A stretch of 60,860 nucleotides of DNA from an uncultured Chitinophagaceae bacterium (GCA_937858715.1 CALLZY010000198.1:1-60860); one strand, 5' to 3'; positions 1-9,841 are shown, numbered from the stretch's first letter. Made by a program: numbers and translations. Notes: generated from the sequence alone by a model not told the origin.

Positions 1-1430
1 TTTTCAATTCTTTCTTTTGTGGCCTGTATTTTCTCCACTACTTCCTTTTCCTCCTTCCACTTTGCTTTCAGCGTATCCCTTTCTACGGCGAGGTTGGCAA
101 TCTCGGTGTTGAGTTCTTTTAATTTGGCTTCGTCATTTTCCCGCTTGATAGCTTCCCGTTCAATTTCCAGCTGGCGGATTTGTCTTTCGAGTGTATCCAG
201 TTCTTCGGGCATGCTGTTCATCTCCAGGCGCAGCTTGGCGGCGCTTTCATCAATCAGGTCAATAGCCTTATCGGGCAGAAAGCGGTCGGTAATATAGCGG
301 CTGCTCAGTTCAACGGCTGCAATAATGGCTTCGTCTTTGATGCGCACATGGTGGTGCGTTTCGTAGCGGTCTTTCAACCCACGAAGGATGGAGATGGCAT
401 CTTCCACCGAAGGTTCACCAATCATCACCTTCTGGAAACGGCGTTCCAGTGCCTTGTCTTTTTCAAAAAATTTCTGGTACTCGTTGAGGGTGGTGGCACC
501 CACGGCCCGCAGGTCGCCTTTGGCCAGGGCAGGTTTTAAAATGTTAGCGGCATCCATCGCCCCTTCGCCACCGCCTGCACCTACGAGGGTGTGTATTTCA
601 TCAATAAAGAGAATGATTTCGCCTTCGCTGGTGCTTACTTCTTTTACCACGGCTTTGAGCCTTTCTTCAAACTCGCCTTTATATTTTGCACCGGCGATGA
701 GCAGGCCCATGTCGAGTGCATAGATGATTTTACTCTTAAGGTTGTCGGGCACATCACCGTTCACAATACGGTGGGCAATGCCTTCGGCAATGGCGGTTTT
801 ACCCACGCCGGGTTCACCCACAAGAATCGGATTGTTCTTGGTGCGGCGGCTGAGGATGTGCAGTGTTCTTCTTATTTCTTCATCACGGCCAATCACCGGG
901 TCGAGTTTGCCCTGGCGGGCCAGTTCGTTCAGGTTCTTGGCGTATTTGTTCAGCGCATTAAACTCCTGGCTCTGCGTTTGCGAAGTAACGGTTTCGCCTT
1001 TGCGTAATTCTTTGATGGCGGCGATTAATCCTTTTTCCGTAAGGCCGGCATCTTTAAGCAGTTTGCCGGTGCTGTCGTTGCCCTGTACCAATGCCAGCAT
1101 CAGGTGTTCAGGTGTTACAAATTCATCACCAAACTGCTTAAGTGTGGCCCCTGCCCGCAGGATAACGTTGTTGGCCTCACGGCTAACCTGCTGTGCTGCA
1201 TCGCCACTTGTAGTGGGCAGTTTGCCGATGAGTTCGTCTAATTTATTATCAACAAGGTTGACGGTAACGTTATTCTTCTTCAAAAGATAATCCACCGGCG
1301 AATCCTGCTGTTCAAGCAACGCCTTGAGGATATGCTCCGTCTCAATGTTCGGGCTTTTGGCGTTAAATGCAATTTGCTGGGCCTGTTGAAAGGCTTCGGC
1401 TGCTTTTATGGTTAAGTTTCCAAGATTCAT
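1..1430 (-). CDS. clpB: ATP-dependent chaperone ClpB, N-terminal part (cut by window edge)
   Basis: Cytosolic AAA+ disaggregase that works with DnaK/DnaJ to rescue aggregated proteins. The reading frame starts at the ATG whose complement is 1428-1430 ([18 protein letters not shown]) and stays open to base 1, so about 476 residues are present and the second ATPase domain lies outside. Visible in order: the double Clp-N repeat ([10 protein letters not shown], then [10 protein letters not shown]), the first AAA+ domain with Walker [10 protein letters not shown] and Walker [10 protein letters not shown], the arginine-finger region (ALERRFQKV), and the beginning of the coiled-coil middle domain ([19 protein letters not shown]). 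The middle domain supports ClpB rather than ClpA or ClpC. Long plus-strand open frames over this stretch are antisense shadows. Confidence 0.96.
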   Translation of the reverse strand, partial: MNLGNLTIKAAEAFQQAQQIAFNAKSPNIETEHILKALLEQQDSPVDYLLKKNNVTVNLVDNKLDELIGKLPTTSGDAAQQVSREANNVILRAGATLKQFGDEFVTPEHLMLALVQGNDSTGKLLKDAGLTEKGLIAAIKELRKGETVTSQTQSQEFNALNKYAKNLNELARQGKLDPVIGRDEEIRRTLHILSRRTKNNPILVGEPGVGKTAIAEGIAHRIVNGDVPDNLKSKIIYALDMGLLIAGAKYKGEFEERLKAVVKEVSTSEGEIILFIDEIHTLVGAGGGEGAMDAANILKPALAKGDLRAVGATTLNEYQKFFEKDKALERRFQKVMIGEPSVEDAISILRGLKDRYETHHHVRIKDEAIIAAVELSSRYITDRFLPDKAIDLIDESAAKLRLEMNSMPEELDTLERQIRQLEIEREAIKRENDEAKLKELNTEIANLAVERDTLKAKWKEEKEVVEKIQATKERIE

Positions 1431-1440
1431 AGCTATTTTT

Positions 1441-1526
1441 TTACCACAAGGAACACAAAGTAATTTCACAGAGAGTTCAGATAACCTTTGAGGACTTTGT
1501 GCCTTATCTTAGTGAACTTTGTGGTT
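1441..1526. repeat. Imperfect dyad intergenic repeat upstream of clpB
   Basis: The 156 bp between clpB and the next gene begin with ACCACAAGGAACACAAAG and end the element with CTTTGTGCC and CTTTGTGGTT, so the outer arms are complementary with mismatches around a CACAGAG core. From memory, dyads of the CCACAAAG...CTTTGTGG type are dispersed intergenic repeats in many bacterial genomes; copy number here cannot be judged from one window. Confidence 0.5.
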
Positions 1527-1586
1527 CATTATTAATATTTTCAGATAAACATCAAATACTCATCCAACGTTTCAAAAACCGAAACT

Positions 1587-2636
1587 ATGTCACATAAAGT
1601 TAGTTTAACCTGTCTTAAAGTCTTGTCTGCATTGATTTTCCTGCTATTCTTTCAGCCTGCGTTTTCGCAATACAACTGGTCGGCGCTGGAAGATGAACTG
1701 AACGCCAAACAGAAAGTGCTGGGCAACGACCTGGTGGCGATGGTGTATAAAGGCGATTCGCTGGTGTTTAAAAAAGAAATGGGCAGTTTTAACAGCAAGA
1801 CACAGGCACCCATTGCCAGTTGCAGCAAGTGGCTGACGGCTGCCTTAGTAATGCAGTTTGTTGATGAAGGGAAATTATCGCTGGATGATAAGGTGACGAA
1901 GTATGTACCAGAGTTTGAAAAATACTTTAAAGGCTATATCACCATCCGTCATTGCCTCAGCCATATGACGGGTATTGAAGATGAAGGCAAACTGCTGAAA
2001 AAACTGTTTGAACGCCGCAAATTTGAAACACTGGAAGAAGAAGTAAATCATTTTGCCAAACAGCCCATCCGGGCCAATTGCGGTACCGATTTCTGGTACG
2101 GCAATATCGGGCTGAACATTGCAGGCCGTGTGCTGGAAGTTATCAGCAAAAAGAAATTTGATATGCTGATAAAAACAAAACTCTTTAACCCGATGGGGAT
2201 GACGAAATCCAGTTTTACCAACCTGAACGGCGGAGCAGTAAATCCATCAGGCGGGGCTGTATCCACTGCTGACGACTACATGAAATTTTTACAGATGCTG
2301 CTGCACAATGGCAAATATAACGGCAAGCAGATACTGAGTGAAAAGTCGGTAAATGAAATGCGGAAAGTTCAAACCACCCCTGACCTGATAAAGTATGCAC
2401 CCAAAGCAGCAGAAGGTTATAACTATGCATCAGGCAGCTGGGTGTTGGAAGAACAAAACGGAACGGCAACTGCACTCGCCAGCCCGGGCCTGTTTGGCAC
2501 CTGGCCAATGGTTGATTTTTGCCGTGGTTATACCTACATAGTTTTTGTAAAAAACCTCCTGGGTGAAGAACGGGCCAAAGTACATGAAGGGCTGAAAGAA
2601 ATTATAGATGAGCAGATAATATCAACCTGCAAATAG
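1587..2636 (+). CDS. Exported serine hydrolase, class C beta-lactamase-like family
   Basis: A 349-residue protein with a Sec signal peptide (hydrophobic 11-26, cleavage after A-F-S-Q). The fold is the penicillin-binding-protein-like serine hydrolase: S78-C-S-K81 is the SxxK nucleophile motif and Y171-G-N173 matches the YxN motif. The C-terminal KTG/HTG triad is not evident; a GLFGTW stretch occupies the expected place, which is common in esterase or peptidase members and argues against a true beta-lactamase. Substrate cannot be read from sequence; peptidoglycan peptides, D-amino-acid peptides or esters are the family's usual substrates. It stands alone between clpB (divergent) and the next plus-strand gene 67 bp downstream. 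Confidence 0.85.
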   Translation: MSHKVSLTCLKVLSALIFLLFFQPAFSQYNWSALEDELNAKQKVLGNDLVAMVYKGDSLVFKKEMGSFNSKTQAPIASCSKWLTAALVMQFVDEGKLSLDDKVTKYVPEFEKYFKGYITIRHCLSHMTGIEDEGKLLKKLFERRKFETLEEEVNHFAKQPIRANCGTDFWYGNIGLNIAGRVLEVISKKKFDMLIKTKLFNPMGMTKSSFTNLNGGAVNPSGGAVSTADDYMKFLQMLLHNGKYNGKQILSEKSVNEMRKVQTTPDLIKYAPKAAEGYNYASGSWVLEEQNGTATALASPGLFGTWPMVDFCRGYTYIVFVKNLLGEERAKVHEGLKEIIDEQIISTCK

Positions 2637-2703
2637 CCAGTAGCACTTTTTAACGGTTTCATTTATTGGCAAATACTTATTTTTAGCGCTTAAAAAAGTT
2701 ATC

Positions 2704-3573
2704 ATGCAAAAAATTGTTTTAGTTCTGCTGGCAGGTTTTATGCTTCCTCTTTTTTCAGGTGCCCAAACTGCGGCTGATGTAAAGCCTGCGGCGGCCAATG
2801 CGGGCATACAGGTGAAAGCAGGGCAGAAATTCCGTGTGAAATCAACCATTAAACTGACCAGTGCTGCTGAAACGATGGGGCAAACAATGGAGACCAATGC
2901 CGACTCGAAAAATGTTGTTGTGTATGAAGTAATAAATGCCGGAAATGCAGAAATTGAAATGCAGAAGACAATGACTAAGCTTTCCGTTAACACCAGCATG
3001 ATGGGACAGGAAATGAACTATGACAGCGACAAAGACGATAACCCTGACATGATGAAAGAAATGTTTCAGAATATTATTAACAAAGCTGAAGGAATAACTA
3101 TTGACTATAAAGGAACAATAATTAAGCAGGATGAGTCCGCTTCGTCCTCTAATCCTGTAATGGCCATGAGCGGCGTAAGCACTAATGCTTCCGCAACAGA
3201 GCTTTTTATCCCAGAACTGGCAGGTAAAGAACTGAAAGTGGGTGACAGCATCAGCAGTGTATCTGTAACCAAGGTGGACAAATACAGCTCTAAAGATTCA
3301 GGAACTTATAAAGTACATTTAGTTGATAACGGAATTGCCAGCGTTTCTTACAGTGGCACACAGCAGGTCACCACCGTAATGGAGCAAATGGGAATGGAAA
3401 TGAACAGCGCAAGCAGCAACGTAGTAAAAGCAGAACTACAATTAGATACAAAAACCGGGTTGGTGCTGGCAAAAGCCACTGTAATTGACACCAACACGAC
3501 TATTGAAGTAATGGGCATGCAGATCCCTTCAACAGGGAAAGTAATATCAACAATTACTGTAGAGACAGAATAG
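2704..3573 (+). CDS. Exported DUF6263-like protein
   Basis: A 289-residue protein with a short signal peptide (MQKIVLVLLAGFML, cleavage near F-S-G-A-Q). The rest is predicted mostly beta-strand, with long polar stretches and many methionines (MGQTME, MMGQEMNYD, MEQMGMEMN). The pattern of an early GQKFRVKS strand, a central insert describing a 'DSISSVSVTK' strand and a final TKTGLVLAKATV strand resembles the DUF6263 family of Bacteroidota, whose function is unknown. No catalytic motif is visible. It is followed at once by a strong intrinsic terminator, so it is probably transcribed alone. Confidence 0.65.
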   Translation: MQKIVLVLLAGFMLPLFSGAQTAADVKPAAANAGIQVKAGQKFRVKSTIKLTSAAETMGQTMETNADSKNVVVYEVINAGNAEIEMQKTMTKLSVNTSMMGQEMNYDSDKDDNPDMMKEMFQNIINKAEGITIDYKGTIIKQDESASSSNPVMAMSGVSTNASATELFIPELAGKELKVGDSISSVSVTKVDKYSSKDSGTYKVHLVDNGIASVSYSGTQQVTTVMEQMGMEMNSASSNVVKAELQLDTKTGLVLAKATVIDTNTTIEVMGMQIPSTGKVISTITVETE

Positions 3574-3593
3574 TAAGCACTCTTATAAAAATT

Positions 3594-3636
3594 AAAGATT
3601 CATTGGTAACTTTATTACACCAATGAATCTTTTTTT
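3594..3636 (+). terminator. Intrinsic terminator touching the next start codon
   Basis: A perfect 14-bp inverted repeat (AAAGATTCATTGGT at 3594-3607; ACCAATGAATCTTT at 3619-3632) with an 11-nt loop is followed by T residues to 3636. The ATG at 3637 follows directly. It terminates the DUF6263-like gene and occupies the whole leader of the next gene. Confidence 0.85.
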
Positions 3637-3978
3637 ATGTACGAACACCGGAAACAGCCCCTCGCCACCAAACAGATATTTTACAGGAGAATTATCCGCA
3701 GTATTCTTGTCGCTTCTTTTATTATGCTCATTTGCCTGCTGATTGGTGTGGCCGGGTATCATTATACCGCTCATATTCCGTGGCTGGATGCCCTGCATAA
3801 TGCTTCGATGATACTTAGCGGTATGGGCCCTGTGGTAGAGATTACCACAACCGGCGGCAAATGGTTTTCTTCTGCCTATGCCTTATTCAGTGGTATTGTT
3901 TTCATAACCAATGTGGGTATAATACTTGCACCAGCAGTTCACCGTCTGCTGCACAGGCTGCATGTGGAGGAAGAATAG
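3637..3978 (+). CDS. Small two-helix membrane protein resembling a K+ channel pore module
   Basis: 113 residues: basic N-terminus, a transmembrane helix (about 20-42), a re-entrant-like segment (WLDALHNASMILSGMGPV) and a second helix (about 78-100), then a short charged tail. The order and the wording around the loop (DAL..AS.I.SGMGP......G..FS..YALFSGI.FI) recall two-helix potassium channels, but the selectivity filter T-V-G-Y-G is replaced by L-S-G-M-G-P. Ion conduction is therefore inference only. The start has no purine-rich ribosome site and follows a terminator T-tract; an internal Met (MLICLL) is an alternative but would remove part of helix 1. Confidence 0.6.
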   Translation: MYEHRKQPLATKQIFYRRIIRSILVASFIMLICLLIGVAGYHYTAHIPWLDALHNASMILSGMGPVVEITTTGGKWFSSAYALFSGIVFITNVGIILAPAVHRLLHRLHVEEE

Positions 3979-4027
3979 TGCCACGCAGAGGGCTTAAATC
4001 CCAAATAGAAATATTGATAAACCAACC

Positions 4028-5941
4028 TCATTCTTTTTTTACCAATACAACCTTACTGCGGTCGGCTTTATAGATCACTTCGTAAAACTTAACAAGGTCG
4101 GCATAATCTGCAGCGGAGTGCCGTCCTGCAAAATGCTCCATCGAACGGATATAAACGAGTTTGTTTCCGGACAACTTTACCGATGACTGATACCTGCCAA
4201 ATTTATTACTGAACAGAACATCCTGCGGCATTGACTCCGCACTGTACCCATCCGGGATGGTTATCTCAACTGTATCAACATCCTTATATTCAAAGGAAAG
4301 ATCAATATCATATTTTCTGGCAGAATCAGCAGACAACTTGCGGTGGTGGCGGGTCATAACATTAGGCAAAATAAACAACCGTTTGCCGGTGATTGTAGCA
4401 TAATTGCTGACCACAATATCCAGCGTTTCTTCTATTTCCGGTTCTATTGATTTTTTTTCTTTGTAGTCAAAACTCCTGATATCGTAAGTGGCAAAATCGA
4501 GGTCTTCATGTAATACCTCTTTTAATTTATCTTTTGACAAACTGTTTATCAGGTCGTGATACCGGTCCTGCTGAATGCCCCCATAAGTTGTAGATGACTT
4601 GATATTCAAAGTTGCATCTGCCTCTAAAGCCGCTATAATATGCCGGGTCTGCAGGTTTTCTTTAATGCCATATTTTGGTGTACGTACGAGGGCACTGCCA
4701 TTTTCCTGAACGATGAGTGCATACCTGTCACAAGTAAAATCGCCGAGATAACCAGCAGGTAATGTCTGGCTGGTACATTCGAGCCAAACGGTATCTTTTA
4801 CCAGCGGCACACATAAAATGACATGATTAAACTGCTGCGACGGAAAATCAGCTATCACTTCGCTTGCCCTGCGGCCAGCCTTTACCAATGTATAACAGGA
4901 ATTTATGCCGGCTTCTTTCAGCAGGCTATACATATAATTAGTAAGTGCCTTACAATCGCCATACGATTTTGTGGCCACATAAGTGGCATCAAAAGGCTGC
5001 CAGCCACCAATGCCTAACTGAACACTAATATACCGTGTGTTCTTCTGCATGTATTCATACAGTCTGCTGATTTTTTCAAACGGACTGGCTGCATTATCCG
5101 TCATCTGATGTACGGCCGCTTTTACCTTTTCAGGCAACTGATCTTTTCCCTTCTTGAGAGCATATACAAAATCTCCAAAAGCCTTCCAACTGCTCATATC
5201 GCCTTTGTACTTTTCCATCTCAAAGGCTGTAGGGCCGAATAACACGACAGTGTTTATTTGAAACCAGTGCGGTGAAGCATACTCATCTTCAATAGCCGGG
5301 AGGTCCCTGGCGGACCAGGTGATTTCTTTTCTGCCTTTTTCTTTGTCAACAGAAACAGGATTGCCCGGATAATTAAATGCACGGAACCTTACCGGGTTCG
5401 ATTCGGGATAGACGATACTGATGTTGCTGCTTTCAACAGAAAAATTCTCATCTTCACGGGGCAGCCACAGCGGAAAGAACAATGTGCCTTCATATTTAAT
5501 TTCCACTTCGTACTCCACGGTGTAAGGATAAACCCGGTGAAAGAAATTATGAACCTTGTTTCTGTTGTCATCAATAAGGTTATTATCACCGCCGCCGGTA
5601 AGGTCCACCACCTGTTTATTCTTTAATCTTTTTAACTCTTTACCATTTCCATCGTATAAGGCACCTTCAATATTCCTGATTTCCCTGAACTTATCATAGT
5701 TTTCAGAAAAGAAAGCATGTTTGTCTCCGTTTTCATTCAGAACCGTAATGGCATATTTTTTTCTGAGGACTGCTTCATCATCACTAACCACTTCAAAACT
5801 TATCTGCTCCGTTCTTTTTACAGCATTAGCCTTCTTAAGCAACGCTTCGGGAATAGCGGAAACCGGATACTCTCCGCCTCCGGCATGAGACAGTAACGTA
5901 TATCCAACCAGGGAAATACTAATTATGAATTTTCTAAGCAT
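4028..5941 (-). CDS. Exported DUF3857 / transglutaminase-like protein with catalytic residues
   Basis: A 637-residue protein with a signal peptide (cleavage near L-L-S-H-A). Residues about 45-210 match DUF3857 (beta-sandwich), residues about 275-400 a transglutaminase-like core, and the last 150 residues a DUF3858-like domain. In the core, C330 (YGDCKAL), H373 (FNHVIL) and E388 (WLECT) occupy the Cys-His-Asp triad positions, with Glu in place of the usual Asp. Members are periplasmic or surface proteins of unknown substrate in Bacteroidota. It lies 6 bp downstream of the related gene at 5948-7948 and is surely co-transcribed with it. Confidence 0.88.
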   Translation of the reverse strand: MLRKFIISISLVGYTLLSHAGGGEYPVSAIPEALLKKANAVKRTEQISFEVVSDDEAVLRKKYAITVLNENGDKHAFFSENYDKFREIRNIEGALYDGNGKELKRLKNKQVVDLTGGGDNNLIDDNRNKVHNFFHRVYPYTVEYEVEIKYEGTLFFPLWLPREDENFSVESSNISIVYPESNPVRFRAFNYPGNPVSVDKEKGRKEITWSARDLPAIEDEYASPHWFQINTVVLFGPTAFEMEKYKGDMSSWKAFGDFVYALKKGKDQLPEKVKAAVHQMTDNAASPFEKISRLYEYMQKNTRYISVQLGIGGWQPFDATYVATKSYGDCKALTNYMYSLLKEAGINSCYTLVKAGRRASEVIADFPSQQFNHVILCVPLVKDTVWLECTSQTLPAGYLGDFTCDRYALIVQENGSALVRTPKYGIKENLQTRHIIAALEADATLNIKSSTTYGGIQQDRYHDLINSLSKDKLKEVLHEDLDFATYDIRSFDYKEKKSIEPEIEETLDIVVSNYATITGKRLFILPNVMTRHHRKLSADSARKYDIDLSFEYKDVDTVEITIPDGYSAESMPQDVLFSNKFGRYQSSVKLSGNKLVYIRSMEHFAGRHSAADYADLVKFYEVIYKADRSKVVLVKKE

Positions 5942-5947
5942 TGGTTA

Positions 5948-7948
5948 CTATTTCTTTTTAAAAACAATCTGTTCAGCATGTTTCTTTACTACAAGGTTAA
6001 AAAATTCCCGCAGCATCTCATATTCTTCAGGCTGAAAAACAGTACGGCTGATTCTTACCCTTGAACGGAAAGAGATATTGTCACCCGACTGAGAAATTCT
6101 GTACTCAAACATGCCTTCGTTTTCCTCATTAAGTTTTACAATCATTGATTTGGGTAATTCATCCACCACATATCCCTTTGGCACTTCTATCTGGAGATTA
6201 TACGATTCATCAAACTTATAAGGCATCTCCACCGGATATTTCCGTTCTGCCGACTTGAACGGATTTTCCTTCTGTCCTTCACCAAACATCGGGTTCAGGT
6301 AAATTATGTCTTCCTTTTCATCTCTGATGTCGAAATCGTATTTCAGTGTTATCGGGTTATCATATAGCTCCAATGAATCTATAACGAAGTTCTTTATCGC
6401 AATCTGTGAACCAAAGCCTGAAATAATATCTTTCTGAAGCTGGTCTTTCCCCTTTTCTTTTATCCGGTTCCGCAGACTGTACGACTCATAGTAGCCCGGC
6501 GTTTGCTGAATACTTCCGGCCCAGTTTCCTTTTTCATCATTAATAATGAAGATACTGGTGTATTTTGCCTCATTAAGAGAATCGGTACTGAGGTAAGTAG
6601 CATCCCCCGTTTTGTTGATAATCCTTGCATGGCCATTGTAACACCGAACAGGCAGGTGACCAAATCCCATTTTAGGTTCAGACGCATCCAGAAAATAAAC
6701 CTTGTTATCAATAACTGCTCTCGCCACCACATAATTATACTGGCTAAGTAATGGATAAAGAGAATAGGTGTATCCATTTGAACGGGTACTCAGGATTACA
6801 GGATCAGTATCAATATCATCATATCGGAGCATAGCAATCAGCAGCAGGTTTAATTCGGCAACAGTTCCGCTCTTGTTTTTAAAAATATTTTTAAGCGACT
6901 GGCTTGCATATACAGATGAATAATCAGTACAAGTAAAATTATCTCTGACCCATGCAAAAATCTTAGTGGCCATTTCGGTTTTTGACTCACCGCCTTTCTT
7001 TAAAGGAACAATAATGTCTTTCAACCATCCATTGTCTTTAGATATCTGCTTTCCAAAAAACTCAGATTCCAGCATATCTCCGGCCAGTTTATCCCAGGTA
7101 CCCATAACTCTTTTGTAAGTAAGCGGATAACGGTATTCCGAAAACTGGAACTCAATTTTCGAAATGTGGTTGTCAATTGCAGAAGTAAAGCTTTCCTCCT
7201 TCAGTGCCGGAACATTCTTCATTACCCAGCGATAATCTGAGACATTCGAAGTGGGGTTATGAGTTTCAGATGCCCCTGTTCCCCGGCTGTCAATAATCCT
7301 GAAAGTCTCCTTTCGTTCCTTTCTGTCATTTATATCATATTTTTTGAACCCTTGTGTAAGAAAAGCATAGCCCAGAAACTCTGGAATTGTCAGGTTGTAT
7401 TCGCTCCACAGCCTGGGATAAGCCCCCTGAAATTCCCAAGGCTGAAGATTATCTAAGAAATCTGAAAGAATGGTGTACTCAAATTCTATAATAGACCCTT
7501 CTTTTACATTGGGAAAAGTGAATTTTTTATCAACCCGATTCTTATTAATCTTGTCTTTAAATACATTATTCTTTACATCCAGTTTTGTTTCGACCACCTT
7601 ACCATTTTCCAGATTATAAGTATAAGCCTTAAGCTTATCCAACACTTCTTCATCCTCTCCGTTTGAATAAAGCCGGATACTAACATTGGCCAAATCGTAT
7701 CCATTCTTGTTAAGAATGTGTATCCGTTGAAAATGTTTGTAGCGGAGTGAAAACCAGCCTTTGGTATTACCTTCCAGTTCGCTTGAACCAACGTCAGCAA
7801 TAACAACAGCATCTGCGGTGCTGTCAATCGGGTATACTTTTGTTTCAAAATCTTTAGCAGAAACTTCGCCAAACTTAATCTTAGATTTTTCCTGGGAGAA
7901 CAAAGAAAGTGAAACCAGCAAGGTCAGAGCGAAGATGAAAAATTTCAT
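5948..7948 (-). CDS. Exported DUF3857 protein with degenerate transglutaminase core
   Basis: A 666-residue paralogue of its downstream neighbour, with a signal peptide (cleavage near L-F-S-Q). DUF3857 occupies about residues 40-250 and the transglutaminase-like core about 320-425. The nucleophile position reads SGTVAEL, with V363 where the sister has C330, and the histidine position reads YNYVV, with Y406 in place of His; only the Asp (D421, FLDAS) remains. It therefore looks catalytically dead, probably a binding or partner subunit for the active sister. First gene of the two-gene operon, divergent from queG across 106 bp. Confidence 0.87.
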   Translation of the reverse strand: MKFFIFALTLLVSLSLFSQEKSKIKFGEVSAKDFETKVYPIDSTADAVVIADVGSSELEGNTKGWFSLRYKHFQRIHILNKNGYDLANVSIRLYSNGEDEEVLDKLKAYTYNLENGKVVETKLDVKNNVFKDKINKNRVDKKFTFPNVKEGSIIEFEYTILSDFLDNLQPWEFQGAYPRLWSEYNLTIPEFLGYAFLTQGFKKYDINDRKERKETFRIIDSRGTGASETHNPTSNVSDYRWVMKNVPALKEESFTSAIDNHISKIEFQFSEYRYPLTYKRVMGTWDKLAGDMLESEFFGKQISKDNGWLKDIIVPLKKGGESKTEMATKIFAWVRDNFTCTDYSSVYASQSLKNIFKNKSGTVAELNLLLIAMLRYDDIDTDPVILSTRSNGYTYSLYPLLSQYNYVVARAVIDNKVYFLDASEPKMGFGHLPVRCYNGHARIINKTGDATYLSTDSLNEAKYTSIFIINDEKGNWAGSIQQTPGYYESYSLRNRIKEKGKDQLQKDIISGFGSQIAIKNFVIDSLELYDNPITLKYDFDIRDEKEDIIYLNPMFGEGQKENPFKSAERKYPVEMPYKFDESYNLQIEVPKGYVVDELPKSMIVKLNEENEGMFEYRISQSGDNISFRSRVRISRTVFQPEEYEMLREFFNLVVKKHAEQIVFKKK

Positions 7949-8054
7949 AGTGTGGCAATATTACGTTTTAAGAATATTCAATTTTAACCAGAAAAAGATA
8001 ATCTTGCACTGATTTTAGTCAGTTTTTGCGCTGATTCATTTTGCAAACATCTTA

Positions 8055-8984
8055 ATGGGATTGGTTTCTCAACATAACAACACTATAAAACAACTGGCGG
8101 CAGTGGCTGGCTTTGACTATTGCGGAATAGCCAAAGCTCAAAAACTGGATGACGATGCCCGCAAGCTGGAAAACTGGCTGCGAAAAGGAATGCATGGCTC
8201 AATGCATTACATGGAAAACCATTTTGATCTCCGGGTGGACCCTACCCTGCTTGTTCCAGGGGCAAAATCAGTAATTACAGTTTTGAAGAATTATTATCCC
8301 TCAGAACAAAAAAAGAAGGATACACCAGGCATCTCGAAATACGCTTTTGGCACAGACTACCACTCTGCAATAAAGGAAAAACTGAACGCCTTGCTGGAAA
8401 ACATAAGAGAAAATATTGGGGATATAAATGGCAGGGGCTTTGTTGATTCTGCCCCGGTGCTTGAAAGAAGCTGGGCCACCCGAAGCGGACTTGGCTGGGT
8501 TGGAAAGAACGGTAATCTCATTACCAGACAAAGTGGTTCCTTTTTCTTTATTGCCACTCTTATTACCGACCTGGAACTGGAAGCAGATAATCCCTTTGCG
8601 AAAGACTATTGCGGTTCCTGCAGCCGGTGCATTGATGCCTGCCCTACAGGAGCCATCCTTCCCGATAAAGTGATTGACGGGAGCAAGTGCATTTCTTATT
8701 TCACCATCGAATTGAAAGATGCTATTATTCCTGGGGAGATGAAAGGAAAATTTGAAAACTGGATGTTCGGTTGCGATACCTGCCAGGATGTTTGTCCCTG
8801 GAACAGCTTCAGCAAGCCACACAATGAGCCTGCCTTTTCTCCAATACCAGAAATACTCAATCTTTCTTCAAAAGAATGGGAAGAAATGAGTGAAGATGCG
8901 TTCAGAAAAATATTCAAACATTCTCCGTTAAAGCGGAGCAAATTTGCAGGCATTCAAAGAAACCTGAAATTCATCCGGCAATAA
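8055..8984 (+). CDS. queG: Epoxyqueuosine reductase QueG
   Basis: Cytosolic cobalamin-dependent Fe-S enzyme for the last step of queuosine synthesis in tRNA, reducing epoxyqueuosine to queuosine. The 309 residues carry the family's N-terminal cobalamin-binding part, the putative catalytic Asp in VDSAPVLER (D131), GLGWVGKN, and two 4Fe-4S clusters: C186-C189-C192-C196 ([12 protein letters not shown]) and C212, C240-C243-C247 ([11 protein letters not shown]). The length fits the short QueG form without extra HEAT repeats. The stop codon lies 2 bp from the stop of the convergent next gene. Confidence 0.96.
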   Translation: MGLVSQHNNTIKQLAAVAGFDYCGIAKAQKLDDDARKLENWLRKGMHGSMHYMENHFDLRVDPTLLVPGAKSVITVLKNYYPSEQKKKDTPGISKYAFGTDYHSAIKEKLNALLENIRENIGDINGRGFVDSAPVLERSWATRSGLGWVGKNGNLITRQSGSFFFIATLITDLELEADNPFAKDYCGSCSRCIDACPTGAILPDKVIDGSKCISYFTIELKDAIIPGEMKGKFENWMFGCDTCQDVCPWNSFSKPHNEPAFSPIPEILNLSSKEWEEMSEDAFRKIFKHSPLKRSKFAGIQRNLKFIRQ

Positions 8985-8986
8985 CG

Positions 8987-9841
8987 TCAAAAATCGTTAT
9001 CGGCCTTCAACGCTGCCAAGTTCTTTGCAAAAGCACTCCACACCTTTTTTGCATCAGGGAACTTGTAGTATTTATTAAACAGTTTTTGCGTTTCAATAAG
9101 GTTCTTACCAAAAGCATAATAATAAGCGGCCAGGTTAAAGGCAAATTCTTTTCTCAGCCCGTTATCAAAATCGGTAACATCGGCCAGTTTCTCATAAGGC
9201 TGTTCCCCTAGTTTTCCTAAGTTATCATAGATAATGCTTTTTAGCTCTTTATCACCCGGAATAATCTGCAACCTTCCATTCTTATATTTCAACGCAACGG
9301 ATGAAACATCAATTGGGGCAGCATCCGTCGTATCACCATAACCACAGGCATAGCAAGTAAAGAAGTACCCGAAATATTCATTCAAGCTGAACTGAAAAAT
9401 TCTGTCTTCCATTATCATGGTGTGCCCACCAAACAGTTTAGCCGTCTGCTGGTATTTATTTGCAGAGGCATTCCTGAAAATGTAAATCTCATCGCAGCAA
9501 TGTGCACCTCCGGTATAGTTCCAGATAAGTAATTCTTTTTTCCCATCGTTATCCAGATCGCTGAAAGCATGATCTGCATACAAGGGAGCATCTGCCAAAT
9601 CTCCGTTTAAACCAGCAATGAATTTCTTAAGAGTAACAGTCTTTTTCGACTTTGTAACTAATGTGAGTTTTCCAGGGCTCTTTGTCTTTTCAGCCTGCTG
9701 AAAGAATAAGGTAGTTGGATCGGTCTCCAATTCGATTACACTGTCCCTGGCATACATAACTGAGTCCTTTTCTTCCTGGCCATTAGCTGATAATCCTAAC
9801 AGGCCCGTCATTACTAATGCAAAAAACTTGTTCATAACCAT
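8987..9841 (-). CDS. Exported protein of unknown function with one FG-GAP/EF-like Asp motif
   Basis: 284 residues with a signal peptide (LLGLSANGQ); the start may be the third codon (MNKFFALV) instead of MVM. A DLDNDGKKELLIW stretch resembles a calcium-binding VCBS/FG-GAP blade and is followed by a Cys pair (AHCCDE) and later CYACGYGD. The C-terminal 80 residues are helical, with many Tyr, Phe and Lys. No enzyme motif is recognised. Third gene of a minus-strand run with the SRPBCC-like gene and the ABC-2 permease (39 bp gap upstream). Confidence 0.6.
   Translation of the reverse strand: MVMNKFFALVMTGLLGLSANGQEEKDSVMYARDSVIELETDPTTLFFQQAEKTKSPGKLTLVTKSKKTVTLKKFIAGLNGDLADAPLYADHAFSDLDNDGKKELLIWNYTGGAHCCDEIYIFRNASANKYQQTAKLFGGHTMIMEDRIFQFSLNEYFGYFFTCYACGYGDTTDAAPIDVSSVALKYKNGRLQIIPGDKELKSIIYDNLGKLGEQPYEKLADVTDFDNGLRKEFAFNLAAYYYAFGKNLIETQKLFNKYYKFPDAKKVWSAFAKNLAALKADNDF

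Noticed and set aside
19-1290. Long plus-strand open frames at the window start
   Set aside because: They are antisense to the clpB frame, which runs unbroken from 1430 to the window edge with all ClpB motifs.
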